Notes: generated from the sequence alone by a model not told the origin. Shown: positions 36,538 to 45,506, counted from the stretch's first letter. The stretch: 64,000 nt of DNA from Chitinivorax sp. PXF-14 (GCF_040812015.1 NZ_JBFNXJ010000011.1:109273-173272); one strand, 5' to 3'. Numbers and translations: made by a program.

Positions 36538-37155
36538 TTGCCCTCACCAACTCGCCAGCAGCTGTTGCTGGCCGCGCTCAAACTGTTCGCCGAGAACGGC
36601 ATCCATGCCGTCTCGCTACGCTCGATCAACCAGGCCGCCGGCGCCCGCAACTCCGGGGCGGTGCACTACCACTTCGACAGCAAGCTCGGGCTGCTGTCGG
36701 CCCTGGTTGACGACCTGATGCAGCGCATCGTCCAGTATCGCGGCGATGCGCTCGAACGGCTGTCGGCGCGGCACACCCCGCCCACCGTGGAGGACTGCCT
36801 CGATGCCTTCTTCCGCCCATTGTGGCTGCTGCATTTCGACCCGGAAGTGGGCAACGTGGCGACCAAGTTCTTCCTGCAGCTGCACATCACGCCGATTCCG
36901 GAAATCCAGCGGCAGATGGCCGAACGTGGGCAGGTTTCCTGGCAACAGGTGGAAGCGCTGTTGCTGCGCGCGTTGCCGCACAAACGGCGCGCCCAGCTGA
37001 GGCTGCACATCGGCATGGGGTGGATCAGCGTACTCAACGGCCTGGCCGCGCTTGACCTGATGGCCGTCACACCGCTCGGCGACATGCGTACCGGCTCGCT
37101 GGAGGAGATGATGCCGGCGTTCATGGCCTATCTCGTCGCCGGCATCAGCGCCTGA
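36538..37155 (+). CDS. TetR-family transcriptional regulator
   Basis: 205 residues if it begins at the TTG at 36538 (next residues P-S-P-T-R-Q-Q), about nine bases after a GCGGGA site. The frame is open back to 36376, but that part would cross the divergent SDR promoter and does not resemble the family. The helix-turn-helix is standard: L-L-L-A-A-L-K-L-F-A-E-N-G-I-H-A-V-S-L-R-S-I followed by A-A-G-A-R-N-S-G-A-V-H-Y-H-F. The C-terminal ligand domain is divergent. It should control the SDR/hydrolase/DUF1571 run through the palindrome at 36476-36491. The inducer is unknown; neighbours suggest a hydrophobic compound. Confidence 0.88.
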   Translation: MPSPTRQQLLLAALKLFAENGIHAVSLRSINQAAGARNSGAVHYHFDSKLGLLSALVDDLMQRIVQYRGDALERLSARHTPPTVEDCLDAFFRPLWLLHFDPEVGNVATKFFLQLHITPIPEIQRQMAERGQVSWQQVEALLLRALPHKRRAQLRLHIGMGWISVLNGLAALDLMAVTPLGDMRTGSLEEMMPAFMAYLVAGISA

Positions 37156-37240
37156 GCCTCGGCGCTGGCCACGCGCCTCGGGTACCCGCACGAGCCGTGT
37201 GGCCATGCAGGCAGATAACGCTGCCCGCTTTCCAGAAACG

Positions 37241-37270
37241 AAAAGGCCACCCATTCAGGTGGCCTTTCTG
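37241..37270. terminator. Bidirectional terminator between tetR and trpD
   Basis: Stem AAAGGCCACC / GGTGGCCTTT with a 6-base loop. On the plus strand it is followed by TCTGTTTTT, and on the minus strand by TTTTCG extending the arm, so it can serve both convergent genes. Confidence 0.85.
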
Positions 37271-37290
37271 TTTTTGTGCTGAACCGAGGC

Positions 37291-38328
37291 TCAGCCCGCT
37301 GGTACGGCATGCTGGTTGGTGAACTCGATCAGCTGTTGCAGCCTGTGCTTGGCATCGCCGCTCTCCAGCACATCGCGCGCGCGCTCGATGCCGGTTTCGA
37401 GCGTATGGGCTTTGCCCGACACATAGATCGACGCGCCCGCGTTGAGCAGCACGATGTCGCGCGCCGGGCCGGGCTCGTTGTCGAGCACCGAGAGCACCAT
37501 GGCGGCGGAATTCTCGGCGTCGAGCGCCTTGATCGCGTCGAGCTCGCACTCCGCCAGGCCAAACTGGCTCGGGCGGACCGTGTATTCATTGATCTCGCCG
37601 TGCTTGAGCTCGGCCACCATGGTCTCGCCGTTGAGCGTGATCTCATCGAGGCCATCCTGGCCATGCACGACCATCACGTGGCGGCTGCCGAGCTGCTTCA
37701 GCACCCGCGCCTGGATACCGACCAGATCGGGGTGGAACACGCCCATGAGCTGGGCATCGGCGCCGGCCGGGTTGGTCAGCGGCCCGAGGATGTTGAAGAT
37801 CGTCCGCACGCCGAGCTCCTTGCGCACCGGCGCCACATACTTCATCGCGCTGTGGTACTGCGGAGCGAACATGAAGCCGACGCCGATCTCGTCGATCGCA
37901 CGGCCGACCAGCTCCGGCGTCAGGCTCAGGTTGACGCCGAGCGCTTCGAGCACATCCGCGCTACCGGACTTCGACGACACCGAGCGCCCGCCGTGCTTGG
38001 CCACCTTGGCGCCGGCCGCCGCGGCAACAAAGGCCGACGTGGTCGAGATATTGAAGGTGTGCTGGCCGTCACCGCCGGTGCCGCAGGTATCGACCAGATG
38101 AAACGTATCCTTCACCGGCACCTTGGTCGAGAACTCGCGCATCACGGTCGCCGAGGCGGCGATCTCGGACACGCTCTCCACCTTCACGCGCAGCCCGATC
38201 AGGATGGCGGCGATCTGCGTCGGCGCCACCTGCCCGGACATGATCTGCCGCATCAACGACACCATCTCGTCGTAGAACAGCTCATTGCCATCGATCAGGC
38301 GGTTCAGCGCCACTTGTGGTGTGATCAT
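37291..38328 (-). CDS. trpD: Anthranilate phosphoribosyltransferase
   Basis: 345 residues from the second of two adjacent ATGs (38328; the first is 38331). The second fits the spacing of the GGGGAG site better. It transfers phosphoribose to anthranilate, the second step of tryptophan synthesis. Landmarks: [17 protein letters not shown] for PRPP and Mg binding, [15 protein letters not shown] split over two turns, and G-P-L-T-N-P-A. It follows trpG by 26 bases on the same strand and ends at a terminator. It is therefore cut off from trpC, which lies 3.6 kb further left. Confidence 0.97.
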   Translation of the reverse strand: MITPQVALNRLIDGNELFYDEMVSLMRQIMSGQVAPTQIAAILIGLRVKVESVSEIAASATVMREFSTKVPVKDTFHLVDTCGTGGDGQHTFNISTTSAFVAAAAGAKVAKHGGRSVSSKSGSADVLEALGVNLSLTPELVGRAIDEIGVGFMFAPQYHSAMKYVAPVRKELGVRTIFNILGPLTNPAGADAQLMGVFHPDLVGIQARVLKQLGSRHVMVVHGQDGLDEITLNGETMVAELKHGEINEYTVRPSQFGLAECELDAIKALDAENSAAMVLSVLDNEPGPARDIVLLNAGASIYVSGKAHTLETGIERARDVLESGDAKHRLQQLIEFTNQHAVPAG

Positions 38329-38354
38329 CATGTCTCCCCGTTGATATGTGCTGC

Positions 38355-38924
38355 TCAGCCGAACTCGCGCAGGAAATTGCGCAGCATGTCGTGCCCATGT
38401 TCGGTCAGGATGGACTCGGGATGGAACTGCACCCCCTCGATGGGCAGCGATTTGTGGCGCACGCCCATGATTTCACCGTCGTCGGTCCAGGCCGTGACAT
38501 CGAGGCAGTCCGGCAGGCTGTCGCGCTCGATCACCAGGCTGTGGTAGCGCGTGCAGGTGACCGGGTTGGGCAGGCCCTTGAACACGCCCACGTCGCGGTG
38601 ATGCACCGGCGACACCTTGCCATGCATCAGCTGCTTGGCATGCACGATCTTGCCGCCAAAGGCCTGGCCGATGCTCTGGTGACCAAGGCAGACGCCGAGA
38701 ATCGGGATCTCACCCTTGAAGCGGTCGATCGCCGGTACCGATACGCCGGCTTCGTTGGGCGTGCACGGGCCGGGCGACACCACCAGATACTTGGGCTCGA
38801 GCGCGGCGATCTGGTCGAGCGTGATCTCGTCGTTGCGGTGCACGACCACATCCTGGCCGAGCTCCCCGAAATACTGGACGAGGTTATAGGTAAACGAGTC
38901 GTAGTTGTCGATCATCAGCAACAT
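38355..38924 (-). CDS. trpG: Anthranilate synthase component II (glutamine amidotransferase)
   Basis: 189 residues, a single class I amidotransferase domain. It supplies ammonia from glutamine to TrpE and possibly also to aminodeoxychorismate synthase. The start [14 protein letters not shown] is typical; the catalytic Cys is in L-G-V-C-L-G-H-Q and the His-Glu pair in V-Q-F-H-P-E-S. It is not next to trpE: 5.1 kb containing a histidine kinase and a response regulator separate them. The 138 bases between the upstream leader ORF (39063-39116) and this gene contain two stable hairpins. Confidence 0.96.
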   Translation of the reverse strand: MLLMIDNYDSFTYNLVQYFGELGQDVVVHRNDEITLDQIAALEPKYLVVSPGPCTPNEAGVSVPAIDRFKGEIPILGVCLGHQSIGQAFGGKIVHAKQLMHGKVSPVHHRDVGVFKGLPNPVTCTRYHSLVIERDSLPDCLDVTAWTDDGEIMGVRHKSLPIEGVQFHPESILTEHGHDMLRNFLREFG

Positions 38925-38962
38925 AAGTCATCTCTTGCATGTATTGGGATGTGAACTGCGTG

Positions 38963-39037
38963 ATCAGCCGCTGGCTGATACCCCGTTCGGCGTGACCCTT
39001 GCTTCGCTTTGCCGCCTCACCGGGGATGGAGGCGCAA
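38963..39037 (-). promoter_or_regulatory. Hairpins in the trpG leader (attenuator-like region)
   Basis: Two inverted repeats lie between the Trp-rich leader ORF and trpG. One at 39009-39037 reads, on the trp strand, TTGCGCCTC ... GAGGCGGCAA (nine pairs, one bulged G, 10-base loop). One at 38963-38979 is ATCAGCC-AGC-GGCTGAT. In addition the leader's second Trp codon region (TGGCG) can pair with CGCCA just after its stop. This is the layout of a ribosome-controlled leader, but no T run follows either hairpin, so a classical intrinsic terminator is not shown. Confidence 0.5.
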
Positions 39038-39062
39038 CAGGTCGTGTGGATGGCTTGGCGAG

Positions 39063-39116
39063 CTACCGCCACCAACGAGGGGAGAACGAGGAGAGGAACA
39101 AGACTTGTCGCTGCAT
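39063..39116 (-). CDS. trpL: Candidate tryptophan leader peptide of trpGD
   Basis: An ATG-to-TAG frame of 17 codons encodes MQRQVLFLSSFSPRWWR, with two adjacent Trp codons three codons before the stop. Trp is the rarest residue in proteins, so a tandem pair at the end of a tiny frame upstream of a trp gene is strong circumstantial evidence for a leader peptide whose ribosome stalls when charged tRNA-Trp is scarce. An extended -10 (TGCTAGAAT) lies so close upstream that the mRNA would begin within a few bases of the ATG, making it nearly leaderless. It stands 138 bases before trpG. The comparable leader of trpE is at 45540-45590. Confidence 0.65.
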   Translation of the reverse strand: MQRQVLFLSSFSPRWWR

Positions 39117-39125
39117 AGTGCGACT

Positions 39126-39134
39126 ATTCTAGCA
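39126..39134 (-). promoter_or_regulatory. Extended -10 promoter of the trpL-trpG-trpD transcript
   Basis: TGCTAGAAT on the minus strand matches the extended -10 pattern TGnTAnnAT. No good -35 is visible at 16-18 bases, which is tolerated by extended -10 promoters. Start of transcription would be about 39119. Confidence 0.5.
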
Positions 39135-39274
39135 ATCGTGGACACGGGCGTACAGGCCGAATCCGGCTGGCGCTCCCACTGCCGGCCATGACGACAAATC
39201 GAGCGGGTCGATAGGGCCATGCCGCCATCAGAGTAACGGTGGCACCGCCAAATTTAGAGCAAACTATCAAACGC

Positions 39275-39303
39275 TTGATTGCATATTCTTATTTTTGTAT
39301 ATA
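39275..39303 (+). promoter_or_regulatory. Candidate promoter of the HDOD kinase / response regulator pair
   Basis: TTGATT and TATATA are separated by 17 bases inside a distinctly AT-rich stretch (39250-39310). The rest of the 502-base gap between trpG and the kinase (38925-39426) holds the trp leader peptide, its promoter and hairpins. Confidence 0.5.
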
Positions 39304-39426
39304 CTACTCCGCTGAAGCAAAAGAGATCATTTAGATTCAGGGACTTCAAACAGGCCAGCACATGCACTTTGCCTGGAGCTGGCATGCCTCGGGGATATAG
39401 GGAGACCCGCCATCACGCCGCCACAC

Positions 39427-41652
39427 TTGCCGCCTGCGATCGCGATACGCCTAGCCGTTTCACGCCTGCCGACCGTGCCGCAGATCCTCTTGCGCCTGCT
39501 CGAGCTGTGCCAGGACGACGACGCCGACTTCGCCGAGCTGGCCGAGCTGATCGGCCATGATGCCGGCTGCACGGCCAAGGTCATCGCGGCGACCAATGCG
39601 GCGGAACACTACGGCAGCAAGAAAATCTCACGCCTCGACCAGTGTCTGGTGATGCTCGGCAAGGATGCGGTGAAAACGCTGATCATCAGCGAATCGGTGT
39701 TCCAGGTCTTCAATGCCTTTTCCGGCGTCGCCAGCCATGATCTGCGCGCGTTCTGGTGCCACACGCTGGCGACGGCGCTGCTGGCCAAGAGCCTGGCCCA
39801 CCAGTGCGGCTACCCGCACCCGGAAGAGGCCTACCTTTCCGGCCTGCTGCACGACGTTGGCCGGCTCGGCCTGCTGTCGGCGATCCCGGAAGGCTATGGC
39901 GACCTGTTCGAGCAGGAAGACTCGGACAGCCTGTGCGTCAGCGAGCTGACCAAGCTCGATACCACCCATGCCGCGGTGGGCGGCTGGCTGGTCGACCAGT
40001 GGCGGCTCGACAGCTTCATCGGCGACAGCGTGCGTTACCACCATGCCAGGTCGGATGCACTCGCGCCGGCCCACGCGCTGATCCGCATCACGCATGTCGC
40101 CAACCGTCTGGCGCAGGTGCAGGGGCAACGCCCGATGGACATGGATGCCATCGCCGAGGCCGAGCGCATCGCCCAGTCGCTGTGCGGCATCGATGCGCAG
40201 ACCTGCCGCCAGATCAGCAGCGCGGCCCGCAGCGAGGTCGGCAAGGTGGCGGAAAAATTCGGCATCCATATCGATGGCTTCGCCGACGACGATGCCACCT
40301 CACCGCCGGCCGACGACCGCCATGACGATGACGCCACGCGCCGCGCACTGACCGAGGCCGTGCGCAACATCGCGCTGTGCAACCTGTCCGGCCTGCGCCT
40401 CAATCAGGCAGCGAGCACCATGCCGGCGCAGCACCACAAGCATGAACACCCGGATGCGGCCCTGCTCGCCGCCTTCTCGCACACGCTGCAGATCCTGTTC
40501 GGCCTGCAATGCCCGGTGGTCTTTCTGCGCGAGGCGCGGCAGGACCAGTTGCACGGCATGCCGCTGGCCGCCGGCCTGTCGCGGCTGGAGCAGATCACGC
40601 TGCCAATCACCCGCGACAATGGCGCCGCGGCGCGGGCCCTGCTCGACGGCGGCGTCATCGAAACTGCACGCACGGCCGAGCCGCTGGCGATGATCGACGA
40701 ACAGCTCCTGCGCATGCTCGACGCCGACCGGCTGATCTGCGTGCCGCTCGAGTCCGGGCGCCACTGCCTCGGCACACTGGTGCTGACCAATGCCGCGCGC
40801 GGCGCGCCCGACGTGCCCGGCCGCGACAAGCTGCTGCTTGGCCTGGCGGCCCAGGCGGCCAGCGCGCTGCTGGCGCGGCGCGCGCATCATCATGCGGAGC
40901 AGGTGCGGGTGCAGGATATGCAGGCGGCCTTCCAGCTCCATGCGCGCAGCGTGGCGCACGAAGCCAACAACCCGCTCGCCATCATCAAGAATTATCTGGC
41001 GCTGCTGGCGCGCAAGCTGGCCGACCCGGCGCAATCGGGCCTGCCCGACATCGGCGGGGAGCTGCAGATCATCCGCGACGAAATCAACCGTGTCGGCACC
41101 ATCCTGGCACGCCTCGCCGAGCCGTCCGCAATGGCCGAATCGCAGCAGGGCGCGGCCTTCGACATGGCCAGGCTGATCGAGGAGACCGCCACCTTCTGCC
41201 GCGACATCGCACTCGCCGGCAGCGAGAAGCAACGCCCCGCCATCTCAGTACTGAGCCGGGCGGCGGACAAGCTGCCGGCCGTGGCCGCCGATCGCGCCCA
41301 GGCCAAGCAGGTATTGCTGAATCTGGCCAAGAACGCGCTCGAAGCACTCGATGGCCGCGAGGGGCAGATCACGCTCGAAGCCAGCGGCGTCATCAACCGC
41401 GATGGCGAGCTGCTGCTGGAAGTGCTGGTGCGCGACAGCGGCCCCGGCATCGCCCGGGATGTGCTGGCGCGCCTGTTCAGGCCGATCCAGACCAGCAAGG
41501 GCGCAGGCCACCAGGGCCTGGGGCTGGCCATCGTGAAGGAACTGATGAACGACATGCAGGGCGCCGTATCCTGCCGCTCCAGCTCGCTGGGCACCGAATT
41601 TGCTTTGCTGTTTCCTGTCGTACCAACCCGGCAAACCGTGCGGGAGCCGTAA
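39427..41652 (+). CDS. HDOD-domain sensor histidine kinase
   Basis: About 741 residues. There is no in-frame ATG or GTG near the beginning; the TTG at 39427 is the best visible start, although a GGGAG site at 39400 is rather far from it, so the N-terminus is uncertain. An HDOD domain fills roughly 10-285 (L-P-T-V-P-Q-I-L at the start, G-L-L-H-D-V-G-R with H142-D143). A GAF-like region follows (340-480), then a histidine kinase: H-box A-H-E-A-N-N-P-L-A-I-I-K-N-Y (His511), N-box L-L-N-L-A-K-N-A-L-E-A-L, G1 D-S-G-P-G-I-A, G2 G-L-G-L-A-I-V-K. No membrane helix is evident, so it is cytoplasmic. Its likely partner is the response regulator 45 bases downstream. Confidence 0.88.
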   Translation: MPPAIAIRLAVSRLPTVPQILLRLLELCQDDDADFAELAELIGHDAGCTAKVIAATNAAEHYGSKKISRLDQCLVMLGKDAVKTLIISESVFQVFNAFSGVASHDLRAFWCHTLATALLAKSLAHQCGYPHPEEAYLSGLLHDVGRLGLLSAIPEGYGDLFEQEDSDSLCVSELTKLDTTHAAVGGWLVDQWRLDSFIGDSVRYHHARSDALAPAHALIRITHVANRLAQVQGQRPMDMDAIAEAERIAQSLCGIDAQTCRQISSAARSEVGKVAEKFGIHIDGFADDDATSPPADDRHDDDATRRALTEAVRNIALCNLSGLRLNQAASTMPAQHHKHEHPDAALLAAFSHTLQILFGLQCPVVFLREARQDQLHGMPLAAGLSRLEQITLPITRDNGAAARALLDGGVIETARTAEPLAMIDEQLLRMLDADRLICVPLESGRHCLGTLVLTNAARGAPDVPGRDKLLLGLAAQAASALLARRAHHHAEQVRVQDMQAAFQLHARSVAHEANNPLAIIKNYLALLARKLADPAQSGLPDIGGELQIIRDEINRVGTILARLAEPSAMAESQQGAAFDMARLIEETATFCRDIALAGSEKQRPAISVLSRAADKLPAVAADRAQAKQVLLNLAKNALEALDGREGQITLEASGVINRDGELLLEVLVRDSGPGIARDVLARLFRPIQTSKGAGHQGLGLAIVKELMNDMQGAVSCRSSSLGTEFALLFPVVPTRQTVREP

Positions 41653-41697
41653 CCGGACAGTCACCAAGCGCAAGTAACATGGAGTGGGGAGAGCTTC

Positions 41698-43938
41698 ATG
41701 CAACACCAACAACAACTACAACATCAAGACAACCGGCGCCCCGCGGCACGCAGCGAGACGCCACGACTGCTGCTGGTCGACGACGAGCCGCGGCTGCGCA
41801 ACAGCCTGCGCGACCTGCTCAGGTGCATACCGCTGGACGTGCACTGCGCCGGCAGCGGCCGCGAGGCGATCGCGCTGCTGCAGCAGCACCGCTTCGATCT
41901 GGCCCTGCTCGACCTTGGGCTGCCGGACATGAGCGGGCACCAGATCATGGACCAGATCCGTGCCCACGGGCAGGACCCGGAGATCATCGTGGTGTCGGGC
42001 AACACCGACATCGACTCGGCCATCGGCGCCTTGCAGCGCGGTGCCTTCGACTACGTGCGCAAGCCCTACGAGCCGGACGACCTGCTGCAGAAGGTGCAGA
42101 ATGCGCTCGAAAAGCGCAGGCTCGCACGGGAAAACCGGCAGATCCGCACGCGGCTCGCCAATTCCGAGCGCATGTACCGCTACCTCGTCGACGCCTCCCC
42201 CGACCTGATCTACATGCTCGATCACCAGGGGCGCTTCTCCTACGTCAACGAGCGTGCCGAAGCCATGCTCGGGTTCAAGTCCAGCGAGCTGCTGGGCCGC
42301 CATTTTCTCGATTTCATCCATGAAGACGACCTCGACCGTGCGCAGTTCACCTTCAACGAGCGCCGGCGCGGCCCACGCGCGGCCCGCAATGTCGAGCTGC
42401 GCGTCAAGTGCGGCGAGAGCAAATCGATGTCGAACCATGCGGTGCGCGATGGCTACCTGACCATCTCGCTCAATGCCACCGGCCTGTATTCGCAGAAGTC
42501 GCCCGATGGCCGGCCCGAGACCTATCTCGGCACCTACGGCGTGGCGCGCGACGTCTCCGAACGCAAGCGCGCCGAGGAGCGCGTGGCGTACCACGCCTAT
42601 TACGACACGCTGACCGACCTGCCCAACCGCGTGCTGTTCAACGACCGCCTGTCGCTCGCGATCATCCAGGCCACCCGCAACACCAAACAGCTCGCGGTGA
42701 TGTTCATCGACCTCGACCGTTTCAAGACCGTCAACGACACGCTCGGCCACATCAAGGGCGATGAGATGCTGCGCGAGGTCAGCGCGCGCCTCAAGTCCTG
42801 CGTGCGCAAGGGCGACACGCTGGCGCGGCTCGGTGGCGACGAGTTCGCACTATTCCTGCCCGACATCCGCGCGCGGCGCGATGCCGAGGTGATCGCGCGC
42901 AAGATTCTGGACGAGCTGCGCCGCCCCTTCGTGCTCGACGAGCAGGAGTTCTACATCTCGTGCAGCATCGGCATCGCGCACTTCCCCGAGGACGGCGCGA
43001 CGCCCGACAGCCTGCTGCGCCACGCCGACATTGCGATGTATCACATCAAGAGCCAGGGCAAGAACGGCTTCACCCATTTCGCCCTCGACATGCAGAGCAC
43101 CACCGGCCATCTGCTGACGATGGAGGCCGACCTGCGGCGCGCCTTCGAACGCGGCGAATTCGAGATGTTCTACCAGCCGCAGTACGATGTCGCCACGCTC
43201 AGCATGGTCGGCTGCGAGGCGCTGATCCGCTGGCATCACCCGAGCAAGGGCCTGATGACGGCCGGCGAATTCATCCCCTATGCGGAGGAAGCCGGCCTGA
43301 TCGAGCGGCTATGCCAGTGGGCGCTGCGCCAGGTCTGCCTCGACTTGAAAGCCTGGCACGTGCACGATCTGAGGGACTTCCGCGTGGCGGTGAACATCTC
43401 GCCGAAATATCTGGAACGCGATGGTTTCGTCGACGAGATCCTCGACAATGTCAGCGCCTTCGGCATCGCGCCGGAAACGCTGGAGCTGGAAATCACCGAG
43501 AACATCTGCATCAAGAATGTTTCGGACACCATCTCCAAGCTGCAGCAGCTGGCCGATTCCGGCCTGCGCATTGCCATCGACGATTTCGGCACGCGCTATT
43601 CCTCGCTCAACTACCTGCACCGGCTGCCCTTCCACACGATCAAGATCGACCAGTCCTTCGTGCACGACGTCAACGAGAGCACGCTGCGCGCGCCGGTAAT
43701 CACCGCCATCATCTCGATCGCACGAGGGCTGGGGCTGAACGTGATTGCCGAAGGCGTCGAGACGCCGGCGCAGATGCAGTTCCTGGAAAAACTCGGCTGT
43801 CGCGAGATGCAGGGCTATTTCTTCAGCACACCGGTGCCGAAGGGCGAGATCGCCACGCGCCTGGCGACCCACCATGCGCCGTTCAACGGCGAGGGGCACC
43901 CGGCCCAGCGCCTGTCGGACTCACCGCGGACGACATGA
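41698..43938 (+). CDS. Response regulator with PAS, GGDEF and EAL domains
   Basis: 746 residues. A receiver domain (about 20-135) has the acidic pair D-D-E, phosphoacceptor Asp72 in L-A-L-L-D-L-G-L-P-D and Lys122 in R-K-P-Y-E-P. A PAS domain (165-300) follows, then GGDEF (G379-G-D-E-F, with inhibitory-site motif R-K-G-D) and EAL (Glu507; N-I-S-P-K-Y-L, L-E-I-T-E-N, E-G-V-E-T). The EAL loop reads D-D-F-G-T-R-Y-S-S where Gly is usual in place of Arg. It should turn a phospho-signal, probably from the adjacent HDOD kinase, into a change in c-di-GMP. A Gln/His-rich N-terminal tail precedes the receiver domain. The pair sits between trpG and trpE. Confidence 0.93.
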   Translation: MQHQQQLQHQDNRRPAARSETPRLLLVDDEPRLRNSLRDLLRCIPLDVHCAGSGREAIALLQQHRFDLALLDLGLPDMSGHQIMDQIRAHGQDPEIIVVSGNTDIDSAIGALQRGAFDYVRKPYEPDDLLQKVQNALEKRRLARENRQIRTRLANSERMYRYLVDASPDLIYMLDHQGRFSYVNERAEAMLGFKSSELLGRHFLDFIHEDDLDRAQFTFNERRRGPRAARNVELRVKCGESKSMSNHAVRDGYLTISLNATGLYSQKSPDGRPETYLGTYGVARDVSERKRAEERVAYHAYYDTLTDLPNRVLFNDRLSLAIIQATRNTKQLAVMFIDLDRFKTVNDTLGHIKGDEMLREVSARLKSCVRKGDTLARLGGDEFALFLPDIRARRDAEVIARKILDELRRPFVLDEQEFYISCSIGIAHFPEDGATPDSLLRHADIAMYHIKSQGKNGFTHFALDMQSTTGHLLTMEADLRRAFERGEFEMFYQPQYDVATLSMVGCEALIRWHHPSKGLMTAGEFIPYAEEAGLIERLCQWALRQVCLDLKAWHVHDLRDFRVAVNISPKYLERDGFVDEILDNVSAFGIAPETLELEITENICIKNVSDTISKLQQLADSGLRIAIDDFGTRYSSLNYLHRLPFHTIKIDQSFVHDVNESTLRAPVITAIISIARGLGLNVIAEGVETPAQMQFLEKLGCREMQGYFFSTPVPKGEIATRLATHHAPFNGEGHPAQRLSDSPRTT

Positions 43939-43976
43939 GCCGCGGCTTGCGGCGGATGTTGGGATAACGGCAGGCG

Positions 43977-44009
43977 GAGCGCATCGACCAGGCAGATGTC
44001 GATGCGCTC
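43977..44009. terminator. Perfect 11-base hairpin between convergent response regulator and trpE
   Basis: GAGCGCATCGA / TCGATGCGCTC with an 11-base loop lies in the 83-base gap between the two stops. There is no T run on either side, so it may act as a Rho-assisted or weak bidirectional terminator. Confidence 0.55.
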
Positions 44010-44021
44010 ACGCAGCGGGGG

Positions 44022-45488
44022 CTATTCCCCGTCGAGGCCGGCCTGCACCATCTCGGCAGCGCGGATCACGGCGCGCGCCTTATTCTGCGTTTCCTGCCAT
44101 TCGCTCTCGGGCACCGAATCGGCGACGATGCCGGCGCCGGCCTGCACGAACAGCGTCTTGTCCTTGATCACGGCGGTACGCAAGGCAATGGCCACATCCA
44201 TGTCGCCATTGAAGCCGAGATAGCCCACCGCGCCGGAATAGACGCCACGCTTGGTCGGCTCGAGTTCGGCGATGATCTCCATCGCGCGCACCTTGGGCGC
44301 GCCGGACACGGTGCCGGCCGGGAAGGTGGCGCGCAGCACGTCCATATTGCCCATGCCCGGCTTCAACTGCGCCTCGACACTCGACACGATGTGCATCACG
44401 TGCGAATAGCGCTCGATCACCATATTGTCGGTGACCTTGACCGAACCGGTGACGGCCACGCGGCCGGCGTCGTTGCGGCCCAGGTCCATCAGCATCACAT
44501 GCTCGGCGATTTCCTTCGGGTCGTTGAGCAGCTCCTCGGCGAGCGCTTCGTCGAGCTCGCGCGTCTTGCCGCGCGGGCGGGTACCGGCAATCGGCCGCAC
44601 GGTGACGGTCTCGCTTTCGCGGCGGACGAGGATTTCGGGCGAAGCGCCAACGACATGGAAATCGCCGAAATCGTAATAGAACATGTACGGCGACGGGTTG
44701 ATCGAGCGCAGCGCGCGGTACAGCGAGATCGGGCTCGCGTCGTAGCGCATGCGCATGCGCTGGGCCAGCACCACCTGCATGATGTCGCCGTCGAGAATGT
44801 ACTGCTTGGCTCGGCCGATCGCCTGCTTGAACGCCGCCTCGCCCATCTCCGACTCGGCAGTTGCAGGCTCGGTCTTGAACTGGAACGGGATCTTCACCGG
44901 CTGCCGCAGCGCTTCGCGCAAGGCGTGCAGCCTGGCCTGGGCACGGCCATAGGCGCCGCTCTCGGCCGGGTCGGCGTAGACGATCAGATAAAGCTTGCCC
45001 GACAGGTTATCGACCACGGCCAGCTCTTCCGACTGCAGCAACAGGATGTCGGGCACGCAGATGTCATCGGGTTTGTCCGCGTGATCGAGTTTTTTCTCGA
45101 CGTAGCGGATGGTCTCGTAGCCGAAGTAGCCGACCAGGCCGCCACAGAAGCGCGGCAGGCCTTCCTTGGGTGCGGCCTTGAACTGTGCCTGGTAGCGCTC
45201 GATGAAGGCGAGTGGATCGCCCTCGTAGGTCTCCAGCACGCCGGCGTCGCTCTCCACCGTCACCTTGCGCCCGGCCACGCGGATGCGCTTTTGCGCCGGC
45301 AGGCCGATGAAGGAATAGCGGCCGAAACGCTCGCCGCCGACGACGGATTCGAGCAGATAGGAATAAGGCGCGTTGGCGAGTTTCAGGTACACCGAGAGCG
45401 GTGTATCGACATCGGCCAGCAGTTCGAGGGTAAGCGGGACGCGGTTGTAGCCGTGCGCAGCGAGTGCGCTGAATTCCTGTTCAGTCAT
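44022..45488 (-). CDS. trpE: Anthranilate synthase component I
   Basis: 488 residues. TrpE makes anthranilate from chorismate using ammonia from TrpG, the entry step to tryptophan. The feedback site for tryptophan is visible near the N-terminus as Y-S-Y-L-L-E-S (the LLES motif). The chorismate-binding domain has [23 protein letters not shown] and [15 protein letters not shown]. The ribosome site is AAGG. A 16-residue Trp-rich leader frame starts 102 bases upstream of the ATG, and part of that leader is complementary to the stretch just before the trpE ribosome site. Confidence 0.97.
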   Translation of the reverse strand: MTEQEFSALAAHGYNRVPLTLELLADVDTPLSVYLKLANAPYSYLLESVVGGERFGRYSFIGLPAQKRIRVAGRKVTVESDAGVLETYEGDPLAFIERYQAQFKAAPKEGLPRFCGGLVGYFGYETIRYVEKKLDHADKPDDICVPDILLLQSEELAVVDNLSGKLYLIVYADPAESGAYGRAQARLHALREALRQPVKIPFQFKTEPATAESEMGEAAFKQAIGRAKQYILDGDIMQVVLAQRMRMRYDASPISLYRALRSINPSPYMFYYDFGDFHVVGASPEILVRRESETVTVRPIAGTRPRGKTRELDEALAEELLNDPKEIAEHVMLMDLGRNDAGRVAVTGSVKVTDNMVIERYSHVMHIVSSVEAQLKPGMGNMDVLRATFPAGTVSGAPKVRAMEIIAELEPTKRGVYSGAVGYLGFNGDMDVAIALRTAVIKDKTLFVQAGAGIVADSVPESEWQETQNKARAVIRAAEMVQAGLDGE

Positions 45489-45506
45489 GGTGGTCTGCCT
45501 TGAGCG

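Noticed and set aside
40509..42323. 604-codon plus-strand frame overlapping the HDOD kinase and the response regulator
   Set aside because: It is an out-of-frame shadow rich in Arg, Ala, Pro and Gly; the real reading frames on the same strand have intact domains.
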